This document shows, in pieces, positions 25,213 through 34,521 of a stretch of DNA of 64,000 nucleotides (position 1 is its first letter; each line of letters starts with the position of its first letter). The position numbers and the translations under genes are program-made. A model generated the notes under the pieces. It had not been told where the DNA came from. It searched no databases and was given only the letters and a program-made list of their open reading frames with translations. Source of the DNA: Lacrimispora sp. 210928-DFI.3.58 (GTDB taxonomy: Bacteria; Bacillota; Clostridia; Lachnospirales; Lachnospiraceae); assembly GCF_020554865.1 (NCBI RefSeq), contig NZ_JAJCIC010000017.1:1-64000 (forward strand), given 5' to 3'.

Positions 25213-26398
25213 TTTTTATCCTCATCTCCCCTCCTAAGATGTTACATGTCAGGTCTTCTATTTGAAAAAGATTCTTTAACACCTTACCCAATCCCAGATA
25301 ATATCCTATATCGGATACTATCACTGGAAATATGATGCTGGCTAAAAAGCAGCCTGCCATGGTAAAAAGTACCCATCCATATGTGTGAGGCAGAAGAGAT
25401 GACAGTACTATCCCCAAGAGCCCGCATGCAAAGGGTTGATGCAGCAGGTATACCGAATAAGAATGAAGGCCTAGCCATCGGAGCAAGGGATGCTGTCCTC
25501 TCTTTCCAAGAATTTGTGAAACAGCAATCAAAAAAAGGATCATAAGAGGAATGCCAAGAAATACTTCCACATTAAACAGCAGGTGCCTGATCCAGGCTGC
25601 CTCTACCATCTCAAGGGCAAGCCCTGCCGTATACATACAGGTGAGGCCTAGCCCTGCCGCTGCCGACGGGAATACCCATTTTTCTGTCCTATCTCCTGCA
25701 TACCGCGCCAGCAGGACCCCATACAAATAATACATGGCGTATGTCTTCACACAGTCTGGAATGTGATGGACCGGCCAGAAGGCCCAATAGGCTATGATGG
25801 AGAGAATAACTGCCAGTGCGGTTCCAAAAGCCTCTCCACACCACCTCCCAAGAGTCTTTTCATAAGCCAGCTCATAAACACGGTATATGGACTGTATAAT
25901 GAACAGCACATAAATATACCAAATATGTTCCCCATAAGGATTTCTCTCCAATATTGTCAATCGCACATAATCCTTTACCGGTATGAGGGCAAAGGAGGAG
26001 CCTGACAGTATCCGGCCTGCAAAAGGGAGAAGACTGGCCAGAAAGAAAAAGAGATATAATATTGCAGCAAAGCAAAACCAGGGAATCAAGAGCTTATGAA
26101 CCTTATCCTTGATATAGGAAATGCAGGATTTTTTCCGTCCCCTCTGCGCCGCATATTCATATGCCATTCCGGACAATGCAAAAAAGAACGGCATATGAAA
26201 CGCATAAATAAAGCAAAAGAGGAACTTGATAGAGGGATAGCTCTCCTGCATCCATTCTCTTGGAGCATGCCCAGTCAATACAAGTGCCATCCCAATTCCC
26301 TTTGCAAGGTCAAGCCAGACAAGACGGCATCCGCTGCTATCCCCAGGCAGAAGCCCGTTTGATTTTTCCTGATCCTGTTTTTTCAAATGGCTTATCAC
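25202..26398 (-). CDS. Acyltransferase-3 family membrane protein (second copy)
   Basis: 398-residue polytopic protein of the family that O-acylates surface sugars (OatA/WecH-like). The conserved N-terminal part is LDLAKGIGMALVLTGHAP, with the catalytic-type histidine, and about ten hydrophobic segments follow. The start is GTG at 26398, with AAGGTGG six bases upstream; this overlaps the ligase gene by 62 bases. A later ATG would cut off the conserved motif. Confidence 0.85.
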   Translation of the reverse strand: MISHLKKQDQEKSNGLLPGDSSGCRLVWLDLAKGIGMALVLTGHAPREWMQESYPSIKFLFCFIYAFHMPFFFALSGMAYEYAAQRGRKKSCISYIKDKVHKLLIPWFCFAAILYLFFFLASLLPFAGRILSGSSFALIPVKDYVRLTILERNPYGEHIWYIYVLFIIQSIYRVYELAYEKTLGRWCGEAFGTALAVILSIIAYWAFWPVHHIPDCVKTYAMYYLYGVLLARYAGDRTEKWVFPSAAAGLGLTCMYTAGLALEMVEAAWIRHLLFNVEVFLGIPLMILFLIAVSQILGKRGQHPLLRWLGLHSYSVYLLHQPFACGLLGIVLSSLLPHTYGWVLFTMAGCFLASIIFPVIVSDIGYYLGLGKVLKNLFQIEDLTCNILGGEMRIKSGK

Positions 26399-27791
26399 GG
26401 AATACCACCTTCCTAATGTTATGAAATCTGGGCATAGTCTGATTAAACCGGAAAATATATTCCCTTACCTCCTCCTGTTCTCTCTCTCCTGTACCTTCCC
26501 CACACCATACAGAGGCGGCAAGCTTGTCATCTTCCCCATACACCACTACTTCCTCGATCAATGCACACCGGTACAGCCGTTCCTCCAGCGCCTCCGGGCT
26601 CACATTTTCTCCGTTGGACAAGATAATGATATTTTTCATCCTGCCTGTGAGAAACAAGTAGCCGTCCTCATCCAAATATCCTATGTCTCCCGTATGATAC
26701 CATCCCTCCTCCAGCGCCTCTCCAGAAGCCTGCTCATCCCCCAGATATCCCAGCATCACGGTCTTTCCTCGGATCAGTATCTCCCCGCTTTTCGAAATCC
26801 GTATCTGATTCCACGGCCCCGGCCTTCCCACAGAGCCAAAACGGTATTCCCTGGGTGTGGAATACGCAACTGTCCCTGATACCTCTGTAGTCCCATAGAA
26901 CGATGCTGAAAATATACCAAGGGACAACAGATATTCTGCCGCCTCCAGATTCTGTGGTGCTCCGCAGCTGCTGATATTCTTCACACTGCTAAGATCCAGC
27001 CGGTTCTTCTTGTGCTGCTTTATTATCATGGTCACAAACATAGGAACTGTAAATATATCCTTCGGGCGAAACCAGCGGATATCTGCCATGCCGTTTTTCA
27101 TATTTGACAGACAGATATGGGTTCCTCTTACCATATCATTCATCAATATGATCAGCCCGGCAATATGGGACATAGGAAGCAGAAAAATGCTTTTCTCCGT
27201 CTCCATGCCTACATGGGGAAAAAACGCATAGTGGTTCAAAACCACCAGCTTGCTCCTGCTGGTGCTGCCAGAGGTAAGCAGTATGAGCGCCGGGGAGTCA
27301 GGGCTTCCTCCATATCCGCTCCAGCCGGGTTCCCCATCCCTATCCAGCCATTTCCTTACACTCTCTGAAGCCCCGTTTCCGTGGCTTGCCAGCAGGCAGC
27401 TCTCTTCAAGGCCCATTCTCCCCGCCAATGCCTCGTCCTCAGGATCATAAACGACCATGGCAGGCTCCACTCGTTTGGCTGCATCTAAAAGGTCCTCCTC
27501 TGACAGGTCAAAATTCAAGGGAACGGCCACTGCTCCCATGGAAACGGCTGCAAAAAGAGAAACCACCTGTTCATATGTATTGCGGGAATCGATCACAACA
27601 CGTTTCCCCTTCAGTCCCAATGCTGCGAAATGCTCTGCTGTCACGCATATGTCTCGGAAAAACTGCTGGTGGGAGACCTCTTTTACGTTTCCCTCCTCCA
27701 AATAGGAAAAAAGCATTCTAGAGCCATATGCCTTTGCCATCTTGTGCAGCATCTCATATACGGTCAGCCCCCAAAACTCACTGTCTGTCAT
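26337..27791 (-). CDS. AMP-forming acyl/aminoacyl-ACP ligase
   Basis: 484-residue ANL-superfamily enzyme that adenylates a carboxylate and is likely to load it on the adjacent carrier protein. Motifs: LTSGSTSRSKLVVL (ATP loop, with K), FYGTTEVSGTVAY, WYHTGDIGYLDEDGYLFLTG, and the C-terminal catalytic lysine in KTGSGKIKR. Length is close to DltA and other carrier-loading ligases. Fourteen bases downstream of the acyl carrier gene. The acid is unknown. Confidence 0.88.
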   Translation of the reverse strand: MTDSEFWGLTVYEMLHKMAKAYGSRMLFSYLEEGNVKEVSHQQFFRDICVTAEHFAALGLKGKRVVIDSRNTYEQVVSLFAAVSMGAVAVPLNFDLSEEDLLDAAKRVEPAMVVYDPEDEALAGRMGLEESCLLASHGNGASESVRKWLDRDGEPGWSGYGGSPDSPALILLTSGSTSRSKLVVLNHYAFFPHVGMETEKSIFLLPMSHIAGLIILMNDMVRGTHICLSNMKNGMADIRWFRPKDIFTVPMFVTMIIKQHKKNRLDLSSVKNISSCGAPQNLEAAEYLLSLGIFSASFYGTTEVSGTVAYSTPREYRFGSVGRPGPWNQIRISKSGEILIRGKTVMLGYLGDEQASGEALEEGWYHTGDIGYLDEDGYLFLTGRMKNIIILSNGENVSPEALEERLYRCALIEEVVVYGEDDKLAASVWCGEGTGEREQEEVREYIFRFNQTMPRFHNIRKVVFRDKPFEKTGSGKIKRASAWG

Positions 27792-27805
27792 AATCCTCTG
27801 CTCCT

Positions 27806-28045
27806 CTATACCTGCTTTTTCTCTTCGATCAATCGCGTCAGATCTGCCGGTGTCGCTACTAGGCGGAGTTCTCTGGACGCGATTTTTACATCAAACTCCT
27901 TTTCTGCATAGCTGATCAGCTCCATCATCTCAATAGAGGAAAAGCCGATCTCATCCATCAGATCCATATCCAGGCTATATTCCTCGCCCTCTGAAATTCC
28001 TTTGATCTCTTCCATAATTTTTTCTTCTATCTGTCTTCTATCCAT
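27806..28045 (-). CDS. Acyl carrier protein
   Basis: 79-residue acidic four-helix carrier. The phosphopantetheine site is Ser37 in GFSSIEMMEL; the usual Asp of the DSL motif is a Ser here. An ACP of its own, next to an AMP-forming ligase and flanked by two acyltransferase-3 genes, suggests a dedicated supply of an acyl or aminoacyl group for decorating the polysaccharide. Its start overlaps the upstream acyltransferase stop by eight bases. Confidence 0.9.
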   Translation of the reverse strand: MDRRQIEEKIMEEIKGISEGEEYSLDMDLMDEIGFSSIEMMELISYAEKEFDVKIASRELRLVATPADLTRLIEEKKQV

Positions 28046-29105
28046 TTTTATTTTTCTCCCTTCTATTCTTTAACAAGATACAGCCCAGACATGCATATCC
28101 CACACGCAGACAGTACACACATACCGCCACTGCAAAAACAGGCCAGCTTCCCTGTGACAGCACAGTGCCAAGCTGTTGATCCCACGGTAAAATCAATAAT
28201 TCTGCTCCATGGAAGCATAAAAACCAAAGGGAATATCTCCCGATAAATTCAAAAGGCGCTGCAATGACTGTCAAACCAATACCTGATCGGATATATAGCC
28301 ACAGTATCACAACTGCTGCCCCTATCCCTACAATGTAATCTGCCAGCCAAAAGCGCCAGCTGTTGGAGGCTACATTGGCTGCTGAATATAAATGGCACCA
28401 TATGTATGCCGCGGCCACCAAAACCATAAAGAGGACAGGAAGCTTTTTGTACAGGAGCTTATATTTCTTCAGCATTCTCCCTGCTTCCATAAATCCCATT
28501 GCCGTAAGAGCCTGGATCAAAAACCACGGAAGCTGTACTCTGGATGCATTAGGAAAGGACACAGCCAAGGCTACAAGTCCCCATAAGAGAAGCTTCTCCG
28601 TCTTTTTTGAGGGAATTTTATCCAAAAGGCACAAAAAGAACTTTCCAAAAAATAGTGCCGGCAGAAACCAGAGGGCGATCACGCTGGTGACCCATACCAT
28701 CCCAAAAAGCTCAAATGGGGCAATGCTTCCATAGGCTCCTGCCAGGACTAATGTGCTGATCTCCTGGATTCGGAATTTTCCTAACAGCACAAAGAGGATC
28801 CCCCGCAGCACTGCTGCTGCAGCCATTGTCACAAAATACGGGACCATCAAGTCCTTCCACTGCCGTTTTATGTAGCTCTTCCAATGTTTCCCCGGATGGA
28901 AGGAGTAGCCGGATATGAGAAAGAAAAGGGCAATGGGGACTGCTCCATACCGGAAAAAGCATTTCTGCGCCTCTATCGTCCTGCTAAAGGGCATTGTGTC
29001 ATACACAAAGTCAACTGTATGAACTGCCACGATCACAAGCATCATCACCCCCTTCAGGGCATCGAACATTCCTAAAAAATCCTTTTTTATCTCCACTGCA
29101 GCCAT
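28038..29105 (-). CDS. Acyltransferase-3 family membrane protein (first copy)
   Basis: 355-residue polytopic membrane protein. The N-terminal MFDALKGVMMLVIVAVHTVD carries the family histidine, and LFFLISGYSFHPGK is the second signature. Predicted to move an acyl group onto a sugar hydroxyl across or at the membrane. It overlaps the GT2 gene upstream by 19 bases and the ACP gene downstream by eight. Confidence 0.88.
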   Translation of the reverse strand: MAAVEIKKDFLGMFDALKGVMMLVIVAVHTVDFVYDTMPFSRTIEAQKCFFRYGAVPIALFFLISGYSFHPGKHWKSYIKRQWKDLMVPYFVTMAAAAVLRGILFVLLGKFRIQEISTLVLAGAYGSIAPFELFGMVWVTSVIALWFLPALFFGKFFLCLLDKIPSKKTEKLLLWGLVALAVSFPNASRVQLPWFLIQALTAMGFMEAGRMLKKYKLLYKKLPVLFMVLVAAAYIWCHLYSAANVASNSWRFWLADYIVGIGAAVVILWLYIRSGIGLTVIAAPFEFIGRYSLWFLCFHGAELLILPWDQQLGTVLSQGSWPVFAVAVCVYCLRVGYACLGCILLKNRREKNKNG

Positions 29106-30118
29106 CTTTCTGCTCCTTGGTATACTTTTCTATTTTGATATCTACACCATTTACGGCGCAGGATCTCCCCGGCTGCAAAAAATGGCCCCAGCGACAATAT
29201 CCCGGCTATCCATTCCCCAAAGCGCGACTGACTTCTGCACGCCATCATGAGTTCAAAAGATGCATACCGGATCCCTTCATCGGTAAAGACCTTCTTGGCC
29301 TGGTTAGCCCTTCTTATCCTTTTTATCATATTTGCCAAACGGCGGATATCGGGCTGCTCCCTGTAATAAATCCCTGTTGTCATAAAATCTAAATCTGCTT
29401 TTCCCAGCGCAAAGATGTTTTTCGCGTAAAAGTCTGAGATGATCCTCCGGTACTGCTTTTTCTGTTCCTCTGAATGCACAACAGAGGTCTGTCCGTCATG
29501 GATCCGGTAAAGAACCATGTATTCATTCTGCACAGCAATTTTAAGCCCCTGACTTAACATGCGTGTCCACAGCTCCAGGTCTTCTGTACAGGAAAAGGAC
29601 GGATCATAGCCAAGCCTCTTCATATCCTCTGCCCTGGCGATCACTGCGTTATGATAAATTGGGTTAAAGAACAGAAACAGTGCTTTAACCGCATCTGCAT
29701 CATCCCTCCTTGTCTCCGCCTCCAGCCCCCATGCCTTTCCTCTCAGCACTGCGATCTTACAGCAGGACATGGAGAGTTCCGGATGCTTTTCCATAAATCC
29801 TATCTGCTTTTCAAATCGGTCCCTGCGGCAGACATCATCTGCATCCATTCGGATCACATAGTATCCTCTGGCCAGTTCGAGGGCCCTGTTAAGCGAGCCA
29901 GGCAGCCTTTTATTCACTTCATTCCGATAAAAACGGATCCGTTTATCCCTTTTTGCATATTCCTTCAGTATCCCCGCTGTCCTGTCATTGGAACAGTCGT
30001 CAATGACAATACATTCCCAGTCAGAAAAGGTCTGTGAGATAACGCTGTCCATTGCCTCCTGCAGAAACTCTTCCCCGTTGTATACGCTGATCAGAACTGA
30101 GACAAGCGGCTTATTCAT
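29087..30118 (-). CDS. Glycosyltransferase family 2 (third GT2)
   Basis: 343-residue GT-A enzyme. PLVSVLISVYNGEEFL begins the nucleotide-binding fold, CIVIDDCSNDRT follows, and IRMDADDV is the metal-binding DxD. The C-terminal half carries a basic, amphipathic stretch likely to touch the membrane. Four-base overlap with the flippase gene. Sugar unknown. Confidence 0.92.
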   Translation of the reverse strand: MNKPLVSVLISVYNGEEFLQEAMDSVISQTFSDWECIVIDDCSNDRTAGILKEYAKRDKRIRFYRNEVNKRLPGSLNRALELARGYYVIRMDADDVCRRDRFEKQIGFMEKHPELSMSCCKIAVLRGKAWGLEAETRRDDADAVKALFLFFNPIYHNAVIARAEDMKRLGYDPSFSCTEDLELWTRMLSQGLKIAVQNEYMVLYRIHDGQTSVVHSEEQKKQYRRIISDFYAKNIFALGKADLDFMTTGIYYREQPDIRRLANMIKRIRRANQAKKVFTDEGIRYASFELMMACRSQSRFGEWIAGILSLGPFFAAGEILRRKWCRYQNRKVYQGAERWLQWR

Positions 30119-31662
30119 CCTTTTCTTTTCCCTCCAATCCTATTAAGTGCTTTCCCCAACAGCCTGATGGCAGCATCCTTCAAATATTGGTATTCTTCCG
30201 TATGGCGGTATACCAACAGATATATGATGTTGGGAACGAATGCACAGAGCACCATTTTCCACAAAAAGCCAAGAAATCCAGGAGAGGAAAACCTGCACAG
30301 CAGCCCTGTGACAATCGAGGCAGACAATGTCACTGCCAGATACCAGGCATATCTTTTAAAATACTGCCTCAGATCCTCCTTAAGCCCTGAACGAAACAAT
30401 ACAAACGGTTCCACCCAGAAGGGAACGGCAATGGTGCTGGCCAAGGTTCCAAGGAGCACTCCTCCCATTCCCATCCGTTTTGCCAGTATCACTGACACGG
30501 CCAAATTGACCCCTGCTTCCAAAAGGGGCTTATAGCGGTCATTCCAAAATAGCCCCATAACCTCCTTCATACTGTTCACCGGCATCCGCATGCAATACAC
30601 ATAAAAATTAAGAACAATCAAAAGGACAATAGGAAAGGGAAATAGATACTCTTCTCCCAGCCACAGTGCAATAAAAGGATTGTACAGATGGAGCAGACAA
30701 ATGCTTATACATCCAAAAAGCCAGGCTGAAAAAAAATGTATTTGATAGAAAGCCCTTATTTTCCTCTCCCCTGACTCACATGCATTCAGATTTCCCAAGC
30801 TGGAGGTAATCCCATTAAAAGCGAGAAAGATCATATTCAGCAGCGCCTTTCGGATCAGCATATAATTAGAATACAGCCCCACCGCGGATAAACTTATAAA
30901 TTTTGCTGTAATAACACTGTCTGTACCGAATACCGCCACATCTCCCAGCTTATGGAAGACCATTGCCCCCACATTGCGCCGGATAACTGCCTTATCCTCT
31001 TCTTCCAGGGGCTTGATATTTTTCTCCTTCAGATAAGGATATCTCTTATCTACCTGCGCTGAAATCATGAGATTTTGGGCAAAGGTTGCTCCAACCATGA
31101 TTCCGAGATACACAAAATAATTCTTTGTGGCAAAAAGGGCTGCTACCTGGAGCACAGAGGCCGAAAGCTTCACTGCTGCGTTAATGATCATCTCCACATA
31201 CTTTTTTTGATCTGCAAAGAGAAGGGAGGCCTTATAGATAAAAAAGTAAGATGCCCCGGAATTAACCACATTCATCACATAGATCCATTCAATATGCCGG
31301 ATACTCGCTGGCATTTCCTTGATAAAAAAATCAAGATAAGGGGTCAGCGCCAATCCTCCACAGATAACAGCCGTACCCACCAGCATGTATGCACGCCGGT
31401 AAAGCTCCATTAATGATTTGACCTTCTCCACATTCCCCTGGGCCACTGGCTTATACAGACTGAAGATAATGGATGCCCCAAAGCCCAACTCCGCCAGGGA
31501 CAGCATAGAAAGGATATCGGCAAACAGACCGCTTAACCCCAGGTACTCCTCTCCCAGAGCGGCCACAAAGGCCTTTCTCACAATAAAATTGGCCGCCATC
31601 AGGGATATCTGGCAACAAGCGGCAAATTTCACATTTTTTGCAACAGCATCAATCCTTGACAT
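30115..31662 (-). CDS. Wzx-type polysaccharide flippase
   Basis: 515-residue polytopic protein of the MOP superfamily that moves undecaprenyl-PP-linked repeat units across the membrane. The start MSRIDAVAKNVKFAACCQISL and the following IVRKAFVAALGEEYLGLSGL match the clostridial and streptococcal Wzx group. Sequences like VIIAKFISLSAVGLYSNYM are typical of the central loop. With Wzy and Wzz it makes this a Wzx/Wzy-dependent pathway. Confidence 0.93.
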   Translation of the reverse strand: MSRIDAVAKNVKFAACCQISLMAANFIVRKAFVAALGEEYLGLSGLFADILSMLSLAELGFGASIIFSLYKPVAQGNVEKVKSLMELYRRAYMLVGTAVICGGLALTPYLDFFIKEMPASIRHIEWIYVMNVVNSGASYFFIYKASLLFADQKKYVEMIINAAVKLSASVLQVAALFATKNYFVYLGIMVGATFAQNLMISAQVDKRYPYLKEKNIKPLEEEDKAVIRRNVGAMVFHKLGDVAVFGTDSVITAKFISLSAVGLYSNYMLIRKALLNMIFLAFNGITSSLGNLNACESGERKIRAFYQIHFFSAWLFGCISICLLHLYNPFIALWLGEEYLFPFPIVLLIVLNFYVYCMRMPVNSMKEVMGLFWNDRYKPLLEAGVNLAVSVILAKRMGMGGVLLGTLASTIAVPFWVEPFVLFRSGLKEDLRQYFKRYAWYLAVTLSASIVTGLLCRFSSPGFLGFLWKMVLCAFVPNIIYLLVYRHTEEYQYLKDAAIRLLGKALNRIGGKRKG

Positions 31663-31678
31663 TCCTTCCCCTTATCCG

Positions 31679-32437
31679 TCACTGCCTTTTCTTTTTGATC
31701 CGTGTAAGGCACCAGTCCCAAAAGGCATCATAGCCGTCAAAATCCGGCTCCGAGTTCAAAAATTCTTCCACTGACCTCTCATAATTTCCACATAGTTTCA
31801 TCTGTTTCATAAAGGCCGGAGGCAGCTTTTCTGTTTCACGCGGTACAAAAATCCAAAAATACGCATCAAAAATTTCCTGGGGAGGTTTTTCTTTAAATCG
31901 CATGTAATATTTTTCTGCTATGGTACAGGCTTCCTTCACCTGCCTGCTTTCCCGTATAGCCTGATACTGTTCATAGGGTATCACCAGCTTTGCCGGATTT
32001 CCCGCATAAACGCCGGGAGTCCTGATATGAGAAGTAACCACACTTCCTGCGCTTATGATTACGTTATCACAAATACTCACATTACACAAAATCGTACTGT
32101 TCATACCGATAAACACGTTGTTTCCTATGGTGACAGGTGCTACATGGCCACGGATGATCCCATCGTTTCCCTTCATCACATGCCAGCATGCATCATGGGT
32201 CAGGATAGAGACTCCTGCTGCAATGGCTACATTTTTGCCAATTTCCAGGAGATAGGGAGCATTGTCATCCAGAAACACTGTCTCCGGCATGACGATCAGC
32301 GTATGCTCATCAATATTGGCTCCCATTTTATTCAGGTATGCGATATATGATCTGGAGCTGTAGCGCGGGCCATACAGGAACATTTTCCGAAGTTCATTTA
32401 GTTTACTTGCGGTTTTCCCAAGCTTCAAAAGTGACAT
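31679..32437 (-). CDS. Left-handed beta-helix (hexapeptide) acyltransferase
   Basis: 252-residue protein with hexapeptide repeats (IGKNVAIAAGVSIL, VTIGNNVFIGMNSTILCNVSI, then DNVIISAGSVVT) and the closing GVYAGNPAKLV of the maltose/galactoside O-acetyltransferase class. His in LTHDACWH is a candidate catalytic base. Likely acetylates a sugar of the repeat unit in the cytoplasm. The C-terminal third is not repeat and may hold oligomer contacts. Confidence 0.87.
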   Translation of the reverse strand: MSLLKLGKTASKLNELRKMFLYGPRYSSRSYIAYLNKMGANIDEHTLIVMPETVFLDDNAPYLLEIGKNVAIAAGVSILTHDACWHVMKGNDGIIRGHVAPVTIGNNVFIGMNSTILCNVSICDNVIISAGSVVTSHIRTPGVYAGNPAKLVIPYEQYQAIRESRQVKEACTIAEKYYMRFKEKPPQEIFDAYFWIFVPRETEKLPPAFMKQMKLCGNYERSVEEFLNSEPDFDGYDAFWDWCLTRIKKKRQ

Positions 32438-32438
32438 T

Positions 32439-33452
32439 TCAGAGTTTTATCCTTTCTTTCATTTGTTTACAAAGGTACAGAAAAACATATGCCGTTTTGA
32501 CGGCATTTCTTTTTAGCAAAAAATATGCAATTCTTGTCTTGGGCGTAATATTTGAAAATCCCGCTCTCTTTATATGTCCCCGTAATGCCGGATTCTTCAT
32601 ATGTCTTTTAATCTGATCCACCATGTGGTATCCATGAACATCAATTGCACTGAGAAGCAGCCCAAAACACACAAATATCACATACCGATCTGTTTGTGAG
32701 TCAAAATCCTCTACTGCCTCAGGCTGAAGAGCATCCAAGGCTCTCACTCCCCGGATCAGATGCTCATACTGTTCCAATCGAAAATTGCGGCTATCCGACA
32801 GGGGACGGAAACGGTAAAGGCACATAACTTGTCCGCTGATATAGATACTCTTTATCTCCAGATATACCGGCATAATACAGGCCACATCCTCTCCAAGGGA
32901 GATACTGACATCCACCGCCATCTGGTGGGGCAGCAAAATGGAACGCCGGATGACTTTCCCCCACAGGAAATAGGAAAGATGACCCATATCTGCATCCATC
33001 AGAAGCTTCGGGTAAATATCCTTTCGCAGCTCCAGTCCCTGGTATAAGCCTTCCTTCACCGGCTCCAGAACAGGCTGAAGCACCTTTCCCCTCTTCACAT
33101 AATGCGAAAAAATAATCATATCGGGCCGATGCTCCGCTATGATTTCTCTTGCCCGCATAAACATGTCAGAAAAAATCTGGTCGTCACCATCCACATAAAC
33201 CACATATTCTCCCTGTGCAGCCAAAATTCCGGCCTGCCTTGCACTCACCAGTCCTCCATTTTTTTTATGTATGACCCTAACCCTGCAATCCCTCACTGCA
33301 TATTCATCACATATGGACGGACATCTGTCAGGAGAACCATCATCCACAAGTATCAATTCAAAATCAGAATAGCTTTGGCCCAAAATGCTGTTCACACATT
33401 CCCTTAGATATGGTTCTACCTTGTAGACTGCAACGATCACAGAGATAAACAT
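32439..33452 (-). CDS. Glycosyltransferase family 2 (second GT2)
   Basis: 337-residue inverting GT-A glycosyltransferase. FISVIVAVYKVEPYL, ELILVDDGSPDRCP and YVDGDDQ (DxD) are clear. AAGGAGG six bases before ATG 33452 selects this start over a 27-codon extension that runs into the upstream gene. One base separates it from the beta-helix acyltransferase gene. Confidence 0.92.
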   Translation of the reverse strand: MFISVIVAVYKVEPYLRECVNSILGQSYSDFELILVDDGSPDRCPSICDEYAVRDCRVRVIHKKNGGLVSARQAGILAAQGEYVVYVDGDDQIFSDMFMRAREIIAEHRPDMIIFSHYVKRGKVLQPVLEPVKEGLYQGLELRKDIYPKLLMDADMGHLSYFLWGKVIRRSILLPHQMAVDVSISLGEDVACIMPVYLEIKSIYISGQVMCLYRFRPLSDSRNFRLEQYEHLIRGVRALDALQPEAVEDFDSQTDRYVIFVCFGLLLSAIDVHGYHMVDQIKRHMKNPALRGHIKRAGFSNITPKTRIAYFLLKRNAVKTAYVFLYLCKQMKERIKL

Positions 33453-33462
33453 AGGTTCCTCC

Positions 33463-34521
33463 TTACACATTCTTTCTAATATGCACCAGCAGCCGCTGGA
33501 GGCCTGTGAGCCTAAAGCGCACAGAAAACGCAAATATTGCCTGTTTAAGCGGAAGCCTCCAGTAGGGATAGCGTTTTAAAACCTTCACTACCTCCTCATC
33601 ATGACAGATCTGGCAAAGCCTCTCTTTTAGCTTTCCAGCAGTCATCCCACCCGCAAAAGCATATTGTATTTCCTGAGTCACGGCTATCCTCACACTGGAC
33701 TGGAAATATCTGTCCACATACAGCAAAAAATCTTCCCTTGCCATGGTCAGAGAAAGCTTGCGGCATATCTCCCCCAGCATCTTTTTCGATTGTTCAAACC
33801 GTTCTTCCCGATAGCTTTTGGAAAAGGAGGAGCTGTTGCGCAAATAATAGTAATGTGCTCCCGGCACTCCCACGGCCCGGCCTGCATAGCGGAAAAAATC
33901 GATCAGAAACAGCATATCCTCTGAAATAAATTCCCGCTCTGACTCAAATGCAAGCCCGTTTTCAAAAATCAGATCCCGGCGGTAAATATTTTTCCAAACA
34001 CAAAAACCATATTTTGTATCTTCCGGCTCCTGGGGCAGGGCGCCTACGGTTCCCAACAACAGCTCCTTTCTCTCTGCCCCCGTTTCAAACAAATGATACT
34101 TATCAAAGCAATATCTCTTTTCTTCTTTTCCTCCAGCTTCAAAGAGACTACCTCCTATGAACCTTGCCCCGGTCATGGCAATATCGGCGTCATAAGCTAT
34201 GACTCCCTGATAAAGCGCTTCATACATAGTCTCATCCACATAATCATCTGCATCCACAAAGCCAATATACTCTCCCTCTGCCGCCTCCATACCGGAATTT
34301 CTTGCAAGGCCTGCTCCCTGGTTCTCTTTATGGATCACCAGAACGCGGCTGTCCATTTTTTTGTACTCATCGCACAGCCGTCCGCTCCCATCCGTTGATC
34401 CGTCATCCACCAGAATGATCTGGATATTATAAAGAGTCTGTTGAAGGAGGGACTCCACACATCTCTTCAAATACATCTCCACATTATATACAGGTACAAT
34501 CACACTGATCTTAGGCCTCAT
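33463..34521 (-). CDS. Glycosyltransferase family 2 (first GT2)
   Basis: 352-residue GT-A glycosyltransferase: ISVIVPVYNVEMYL, IILVDDGSTDGSG, and FVDADDYVD (DxD). Start overlaps the polymerase stop by four bases. Close in build to the next GT2, suggesting an old duplication. Sugar unknown. Confidence 0.92.
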   Translation of the reverse strand: MRPKISVIVPVYNVEMYLKRCVESLLQQTLYNIQIILVDDGSTDGSGRLCDEYKKMDSRVLVIHKENQGAGLARNSGMEAAEGEYIGFVDADDYVDETMYEALYQGVIAYDADIAMTGARFIGGSLFEAGGKEEKRYCFDKYHLFETGAERKELLLGTVGALPQEPEDTKYGFCVWKNIYRRDLIFENGLAFESEREFISEDMLFLIDFFRYAGRAVGVPGAHYYYLRNSSSFSKSYREERFEQSKKMLGEICRKLSLTMAREDFLLYVDRYFQSSVRIAVTQEIQYAFAGGMTAGKLKERLCQICHDEEVVKVLKRYPYWRLPLKQAIFAFSVRFRLTGLQRLLVHIRKNV

